A stretch of DNA of 64,000 bases, from contig JARGPI010000018.1 of assembly GCA_029213005.1 (NCBI GenBank), positions 90,239-154,238 on the forward strand. Reading direction: 5' to 3'. The first letter of the stretch is position 1, and the number at the start of each line of letters is the position of its first letter. The notes below the pieces were generated by a model. The model saw only the letters and a list, made by a program, of their open reading frames with translations. It did no database searches and had not been told where the DNA came from. This DNA comes from Verrucomicrobiales bacterium. Its GTDB lineage: Bacteria; Verrucomicrobiota; Verrucomicrobiia; Verrucomicrobiales; DEV007. The translations under genes and the position numbers were made by a program. Positions 53,501 to 62,500 of this stretch are shown in pieces.

Positions 53501-56500
53501 GAGCGACCGGTGCCGGTAGTAAGACCATCGTAAACGGAGCTGACAGTTCAAGCGGTGCTCGAATTCAGATCAGAACCTCAACAGCGCTGACGATTGGTGA
53601 AGCAATCGATTTCAATGGCAATGCCAGTGGGCGTGCTTCCCTTGATGTCAGCTCCACCGCTGTGCATACTTTCACCGGTCCGATTGACGTTTCCAGCGCC
53701 TCGAACATCGTGCAATTCTCCTCAAGCAGCTCCGGCGCACTGAGGATTACCGGCGACATCACCGGAACAATGTCGGGAGGTTCGCAACTTTATTTGCGAG
53801 GATCATCAACAAATTTGGAAAACCATATCGCAGGGAGTCTAAACCTGTCGGGGCATCGTCTCTCCAAAACCGACACCGGCACTTGGACTATCGGGTCGGC
53901 TGGCGAGACTTACAGTTGGGATAGCGGTACGTTGATCGCTGTAGGAACCCTTCGGATGGGTCTCTCAAATATCATCCCTCCGGGAACCGTATATCTTGGG
54001 CAGAACGATCCTAACGATGCCACATTTGATCTTAATGATACGGACCAAACGGCTACTTTTCTACAGATTCGCTATAACGACACATCTGCCCCGATTGTGG
54101 AAAGTGGTAAAGGTACCGTCGAGACCGGAACCGGCACTCTGACGCTGACTGGTAATGTTCAGTATTTTGGTACGGCAGGACTTGTAAACGACGTCAGCTC
54201 GATAAATGGAAACCTCGACCTTGGCGGTGGCAATCGCTCTTTTTCTGTCGCTGATGGTGGTCAGGATGTCGATTTACAGATCAATGCAAAGATCACCAAC
54301 GGATCAATCACGAAAAACGGTGATGGGAATCTGGTACTTGGTGGCAGTGAAAACAACACCGGCCTGACCGCGACGGTGGATGCCGGAACCCTTACGTTGG
54401 CAAAAACCAGCAATAATTCGGTCCACGCGATCGATGGCGCTTCGCTGGTCGTGAATAGCGGAGGTACCGTCGTTATAGCAGGAACCGGTGGTGACCAAAT
54501 CCTGGATACTTCGGACGTTACCGCCAACGGGCAACTTAATGTTGATGTGGCGGAAGTTATCGATGCCCTAAGTGGCAGCGGCGGAGTTGGTGTCGCAACG
54601 GGAACGACGCTGACCGTGGGGGCCGGTGATGCCTCCGCAGATTTTACCGGAGTGATTACCGGGGATGGAGCATTGACCAAAATCGGTACGGGCACACAGA
54701 CCCTGTCCGGTGAAAATACCTATGCCGGAGATACAACGATCAGTGACGGCGTATTGAAGCTGGGTAATAATTCGGGACTCGGTGATGAGGTTGGAAAAAC
54801 GGTGATTAACGGAGGAACACTCGACATTGGTGGATTCCGGGTGGGGTCGACAGGAAACGAGTTGATCGAAGTTCAGGGAACCGGGGCTGGAGGTATTGGC
54901 GCGATTACAAATACCGGCGGTACTCAGACCAGTGCTTTCCGAAGAATTACCTTAACTGATGATGCCACCTTCCGGGCCGACAGCCGATGGGACATGCGCG
55001 CCACTGGAGGTCCGTCTATTCTCGACATGGGTGGTTTCACCTTAACCAAAGTCGGCACCAATGTTCTGACCATTCGCGATACTGCGATCAGTAATCATGG
55101 ATCGGTAGATATCGATCAGGGAACGTTCCGCCTTGAGGGAAATACCGATTTCGACAGTGCCGGGACGATAGATGTTGCCAGCGGGGCTAAACTGGATTTC
55201 TGGTCCAATACTCAAACTCATGACGTGGATGTCGTTCTGGCTGGAGGCGCGATTCTGTCTTCCAGCAGTAGTTCGTCATCCCCGACTGTTATCAATGGGA
55301 CTGTCACTCTTAACGGGGTCGTTAATATTGGCGCGACAGAGCCTGATACGACGTTTCAGCGTGATCTTGTCATCAGTGGGAATGTCGAAGGCGTAGGTGG
55401 AATTAACAAAATTGGAGTCAAGTCAGTGACGCTCTCTGGAACCAATAATACTTATACGGGAGCTACCTCGATCAATTTCGGGAGTCTGTTCCTTAACGGG
55501 ACTCATACCGGTGGGGATGTCTACACGGTAGCAAGCGGTGCTATGTTTGGAGGGACGGGCACGACTGATGCTGTGGTGGTCGTCGATGATGGTGGGATGC
55601 TTTCTCCAGGTGTCAGCGGTATCGGAACGCTGACGGTTCAGGACAACATTACGATAAGTGGAACCTATACGTTTGAGATAGATGGAACAAATGCTGATCT
55701 GCTGGATGTAACCGGAGATATTGCTCTAGGCGCTACGGCGGTTCTCTCCTTGCAGGATATCGCGGGCGGTTCTCCAGCTGCGGGCGAAACGATCACCCTG
55801 ATTCAGAATGATGATGTGGATCTCGTTACCGGAACCTTCAACGGCCTTGCCGAAGGTTCCACGGTCATGGATAATGATGGGGATACCTATATCATCAGTT
55901 ACGCAGGTGGTGATGGAAATGAGGTGGTTCTGTTCACGGGCGGAGCCCCGGAAACCGAAGTGAGCTTCGACTCCGGAACCGGCATCCTCACCATTACCGA
56001 TGTCAACGGCTACGACAGTGCCGACAATTTGACCATTTCCTATGATGAAGCGAATGATGAATATGTCATCAGTGACGCAGCGTTGAATCTGACCACCAGC
56101 GGATTGACCGGAGCAGAGATGAGCCGGCCGGATGCACGAACTGTCCGGGTGAGTGGTGCAAACGTAACGGCTCTGGTCATCGACACGGGGGACAGCGGTG
56201 GTGGAGCCGATACACTGACGATCGATGTGGCGGACGGAATTCCCGCTCCTGTAGATGGCATCACATTTACTGCCGGAGCCGGGACCGACAATCTCATTCT
56301 CACCGACAGCAGTGGTACAGCAGGTTCGTTCTCGACGATTACTCACACTTTTACCAGTGAATCTGAAGGTAGCGTTGCCTTGGCCAGAGGCACAGTCACC
56401 TCGACGATTACTTACACCGGCCTGGAGCCGATTTCCGATCAACTCACGGCGACAAACAGAGTCTTCGATTATATGGGAGATGCGGAGGTTATTTCGCTTT

Positions 56501-59500
56501 CCGACGCAGCGGCGGCTGGTGACATGCAGATCGACTCCACACTGGGGGCGCCGGTTCAGTTCGTTAATCCAAGTGGAACACTTACGGTTCGTAGCGGCAA
56601 TGGAACCGGTGCTGACACGGTCAACGTCTTAGGGCTTGACGCCTCCTTTACAGCCAATCTTTCAGTGACGGGAAATAACGAGGATGTTGTGAACTTTGCC
56701 GGAGCACTTAATACTCAGGGAGGAAACATTAACGCTACAGCTCAAAACATTGAAGTGGTGGGAGGTCTCAATGCGGCAGGCGGCTCGATCACTCTGAACG
56801 CAACTTCCTCAACGACTCGCGGAATCTACATTGGCGGTGCAATAGAGACTACCGGATCGGGCCGGATAGAGTTGCTCGGATCCGGTGGGGGCGCAGGTAA
56901 TCAAGGCATCCTGGTCGAGGCAGACATTACCACGGCAACCGGAGATATTTTAATTACCGGTTCGTCTTCAACCAGTGGAGACGATGGTGTGGAATTGGTA
57001 GGTGCAACCGTATCTTCGACACACCAGGGCCGAATTCGCATCTCCGGTAGTGGTGGAGATGGAAGCAGTACCTTTGCGGTCGACGCTGATGCGGCATCCG
57101 AAATTTCCACCGCTGACGGCTCTATTCTCGTGCAGACGACAAGCGGTAGCGCGAGGATTGGTGGAAACGTGGATTCGGGGGCTCACGCGCTTACCTTTGA
57201 CAGTTGGGTAGACCTCAATCTTGTTGATACCACGATTGTTGGCGGAATCATCAACCTGGAAGCGGACAATGACATTAACTTGACTTCCGGAACGAATATT
57301 TCCGGTCCGGATTCCAGTCTCGGGAACGTGGTCGTTCTTTCGCAAAATTTTGAATCATTCACTCAGGGCTCGACATCGAGCCAGGTTAACAATATCAAAT
57401 TATCCGATAACTGGCAGAACGCTCATTTTGTCACGGATACGATGGATTTTGTTTCGGACCGGGGTACCACACCTAGCGGCGAAACCGGACCGACCGTTGA
57501 TCACACTCTAGGGAACTCGTCTGGTACTTATCTGTATTTGGAAACTTCCGGTAGCCCGGGCGAAGGGGAGTTCGCTCATCTTCTTTCGCCAACGATTGAC
57601 CTGACGGCTGAGACCAGCACTGCTGTCGAATTCTACTATCACATGTTGGGAGCGAGCATGGGAGAGTTAGTTATCGAAGGCAGTGGAGACGGAGGAGTGA
57701 CCTGGGTTGGGCTACTCAATGTGGAAGGCAATCAGGGTAATCAGTGGAATAAAGCGGAAATTGATCTTTCTCAATTCGATGGGTCATCCCAGTTCCAGCT
57801 CCGGATCAAAGGCGTACAAGGAAACGATTACACGGGTGACATAGCCCTCGACGATTTCCGTTTCTATGCCGCCGGCGGAGACTTGCTCGTGGAAGATTTT
57901 GAAACGTTCGGTCAGGGGCCCACCTCGGGCACGAGGCCGCAGCAAGTTCTGCCTTCAGGTTGGACCAATGTGATAAGTTCGACTACACTGACACCAGACG
58001 CTGACGAACTCGATTGGTCGCCTGATAGAGGCGGAACCCCCAGTGGCGGCACGGGCCCCGGAGGAGGAGCCAATTCCGGTGCTCCTGATCATACCTTGGG
58101 CACTTCGGACGGGACTTATCTCTACATCGAAACATCCAACCCCGTATTGCAGGGCGAAACCGCAAAACTCTATTCCCCAACTATGGATTTGAGTGCCTAC
58201 TCAACAGCGAGTGTTGAGTTTTGGTATCACATGTTGGGTAACCAAATGGGCGATCTCAAGGTTTACGGTAGCGCCGATGGCGGGACGACCTGGTCGGCGG
58301 AGTTGTTTTCCGTTTCCGGTAATCAGGGTAATCAATGGACGCAAACACCCTCCATTAATCTCGATGCATTTGCCGGAAGCTCAAACTTCGTTCTCCGGGT
58401 CGACGGAATTGCGGGTCCTCTGGATTCCGGCACCTACCAAAGTGACATAGCCCTCGATGACTTCCGTTTCTTTGGTGATGCCGTGGCGAATACCCAAATC
58501 ACAATCACGGCTGATGCCGACGGAGACGCCAATGGGTCGGGTGGTGCCATCAATATGGCCGACGGTTCACAGGTCGGCGCGGGATCCGGGAATGTCGTTC
58601 TCCACGCAGACGAGGATATTACGGTTTCCAATATTGTGACGACTTCAACCATTACGGCCACTTCAACCAGTGGTGCAATTCTTGACGGTGGCGATTCCGG
58701 AACGGATCTGGTTGCAGCTGCTTTTGTTGCCACAACTGCAGGGGGAGTCGGAACGTCGACAAACGCTATCGATACGGCTTTGACGAATCTCGAAGCAGAT
58801 GGAGGCAGCGGTGGTGTATTTCTGTCGAACACCGGGGATCTTATCATTGGTGAAGCTGGTGCCGGTTTTGGTGTGACCGCAAAAGAAGGTGCTACGGTCT
58901 CTATCTTCAGCTCAAACGATCTCACCGTTGCTGCCAACACGACGATACGAGGTGGGACTGTCGACCTGAGTGCTGATAATGATGTAAGTTTACTGAACGG
59001 TTCGCAGATTCTCGGACCGACCGGGGTCACTTTGTTACAGGAGGATTTCGAGTCGTTTACACCTGGGAGCACATCAGCCGGGGCGACTAACATCGCTCTA
59101 GGTAATGGCTGGGTTAACATTCAGGGTACTGACGAGATAGACTGGTCTCCGGATGCGGGTGGAACGCCTAGCGGCGGAACAGGTCCGGGAGGGAGTGGCT
59201 CAACTGGCACTGATAATACTACCGGAACCACTGCTGGGAAATATCTCTTTATCGAAACCTCGGACAGCGTCCTTGAAGACTGGACGGCTGAACTTCACAC
59301 TCCTGTGATCGATCTTTCAGGTCTTTCGAGCGTCAGTCTCGAGTTTTACTACCATATGTATGCCCAAATCGATAGAGGTGGCGGCGCAACTGATATGGGA
59401 ACTCTCAAAGTGTTCGGAAGTGGAGATGGAGGTGCGACCTGGACCGAAGTGTTCTCAGAATCTGAAAACCAGGGCAATCAGTGGAATCAGGCTGTGGTGA

Positions 59501-62500
59501 ATCTGGATGCCTTTGCGGGCAGCTCGAATTTTATTTTGAGGGTTGATGGAATAGCCGGTGCGGTTTCAGAGGCCGGTTCCGCCGGATACCAGAGTGATAT
59601 TGCGATTGACGATTTCACTATCTCCGGAGTTGCGGTCACCGGATCGGCAAATGTCACGATCACGGCAGATGCAAACGGCGACGCCGATGGCACCGGGGGA
59701 GCCGTCAATATGGCCGATGGATCTGCTATTGTTGCCGGTAATGGAACGGTGAATTTGACCGCCGACGGAAATGTAACAGTTTCGAGTGTGGCGACATCGG
59801 GCGATGTAACCATTTCATCCGGAAACGGTGAAATCCTCGACCGTGGGGTAACTCCGGATATTTCCGGGGGCACGGTTACATTCAATGGGAATGTGGCTCC
59901 CGGTATGTCGGGTTTGGGAACGCTCCGGGTCACCGGAGATCTCGAATTAGCCAGCGATGATGTACTCAGTCTAGAGATAAATGGAACCACCCCGGACACC
60001 GAACATGACCAGGTGGCTGTCATCGGAGAGGTTAGTCTCGACGATGCAACTCTCGAACTGAGTCTTGGCTCCGTTCCCGCTGTTGGTTCCACCTATGTCA
60101 TCGTAGACAACGATGGAACGGACGCTGTAACCGGAACATTTCAAGTCAACGACGAGGCTCGCGGTTTGGTCGATTTACCGGAGGGTAGTGCATTTACGGT
60201 GGGCGGCCAGGTATTTACGATTACCTATCAGGGAGGTACTGATTCCAACGACGTGGTTCTAACCGCAGTGGGCGAGGCTGAGACCGAGGTTTCGATCGAC
60301 ATAAATGGCAATCTGGTGATTGATGATATCAATAATGAGTCAGCCGATCAGATAGAAATTTCAGTCCAGAACATTGGAGGGACCGATTACTATGTGATCC
60401 GTGATCTCAATACCACTCCGCTGACTTTGACAACGCCGATCGGGGCTGCGGCTGCCAACCGGATCAGCGCCAGTGAAATTCACGTTCGAGTGGATGCCGT
60501 GACCGGAGGGCTTGATGTCAATACCGCGAACGCTAACGAGAATGGTGCGGCTGATACCGTTACGATCAAAAGCGACCTCACGTTTAACGGTTCCATTGAA
60601 ATTAATGCGGAAACGGTGGTAGTTGGCGCTTCAGTGGAACTCGACGCGACAACGCTGACGGTAAACGGCTCGGTTGATCTCGGTGTTAACACCCTGACCG
60701 TCGACGTTTCGTCTGGAACGAGCCGCATCAACGGCTCCATTATCGGAACCGGCAATCTCGTGAAACAGGGAGTGGGCAGGCTTGATCTGGCGGGAACCGT
60801 CGGTAATACCTATAGTGGAACCACGACGGTAAGCGGCGGCCAACTCCACCTGAATAACAGCGGTGGCAATGCTATCGGGGGTGACCTCGATATCACAACC
60901 GGAGGTAAAGTAACCTTTGGGCGCAGCAATCAGGTTGTGGATACAGCTGCCGTGACGATGAGTGACGACGGCAGCGTCTTCAACGGGACAGGTGTTAATA
61001 GTGGACAGTTCAGTGCGACGGAAACTTTCGCCAGTTTCACAGTAACAGGAGGAGCATTTAATACCTCTTCCGGTATATGGACCATCACCGGTGCGGGAAG
61101 CTTCACAGGTGGAGCAGGTAACACCACGGTAGTGGGCAACAGTGGCACCCGGCTTTTGTCATTCGGTAGTCTGGCACTGGTTGATATGACAGCAACTACC
61201 GGCATAGTGGTAAACAGTTTCACGATCTACGGCAATAGCACAAGTATTCTCTCGACTCTGGAGATCGGTAGCGGTGGATTGACGCTCGATAACAGCAATC
61301 TAAACCTGAGGCGCGCTGGCGCTGGCAGGCTGGGGAGCCGCCTGATCCTTGACGGTGATGTCACGACGATTGGGACATTGCCATCCGCCATCAGGGAAGA
61401 CGGCGCAGGCGGGACCATTGGGCTCGCAGAAATCCAGTTGAACGGTGCGCACAACTTCAATGTGGGCGGTGGCGGAGCTGATCTCACCGTGAGCACGGGG
61501 ATTGCCGACAGCACAACACCGGGAGCACTGACCAAGATCGGTTCGGGACAACTCACCCTGTCGGGCAGTATCAGTAACACCGCCACAGGTGTGACAACGC
61601 TAAACAGCGGAACTATACATTTAAATAAATCCGCAGGAAATGCGGTAGGCGGAGATCTCCATGTCGCCGGAGGAAATGTGACCTTTGGAGGTAATCATCA
61701 GATTGCTGACACCTCGGCGGTCAGCATGAGCGGCGCAGGCAGTGTGTTCAACGGAACCGGTGCCAACTCAGGGAATGTAACCGTAACGGAAACGATCGCC
61801 AGCTTAACGGTGGATGGAGGCGCTTTTAATACCGGCTTCGGGTCTGACTGGACGGTTACGGGTGCGGGGAGTTTTACCGGAGGAGCGGGTAATACTGCCT
61901 TCCTAGGCAATAGTGGAAGCCGCATTTCTTTCGACAGCCTGTCCTTGACCGATATGAGTGCTTTGGCCAATCCACTTGGAGCGGCTAACAGTTTTGCTGT
62001 ATACGGCAACGACGGCAGCGTCCAGACCACCGTAGCTGTAGGTAGTGGTGGATTAACCTTGGACAATAGCCAGCTCAGTATGAAACGTGGTGGCGGCAGT
62101 GCGCTTGGAAGCCGATTGGTACTGGACGGTGATGTCACGGTAAACGGAACTGCTACGTCTTTGATTACAAACGACACCTCAAGCGGCACTGTCGGATCTG
62201 CGGAGGTTCAGCTGTCCAGCACTGCGGCAACGGCAACCCGTGATTTCAATATCGCTGCGGGAGCCGGCCTGACGATTAATATCGAGGTGAACGATGGCGA
62301 AAGCTCCGCTGGGTCAGTATCGAAATCCGGCTCCGGGACTCTGACCATGAATGCTGATAATACATATCAGGGAGCGACATCTGTAGATGGCGGTATCCTG
62401 CTGGTCAACGGGACTCACACAGGAGGCGCTGGATATACCGTGGGTGCTGCAGCGACTTTGGGTGGTACCGGAGCAACCACTGCCAGTGTGAATGCTGCGG

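Noticed and set aside
53400..55500. CRISPR-like or satellite array in the giant gene
   Set aside because: Repeats are protein-level beta-strand modules with variable spacing and diverged DNA, not direct DNA repeats with spacers.
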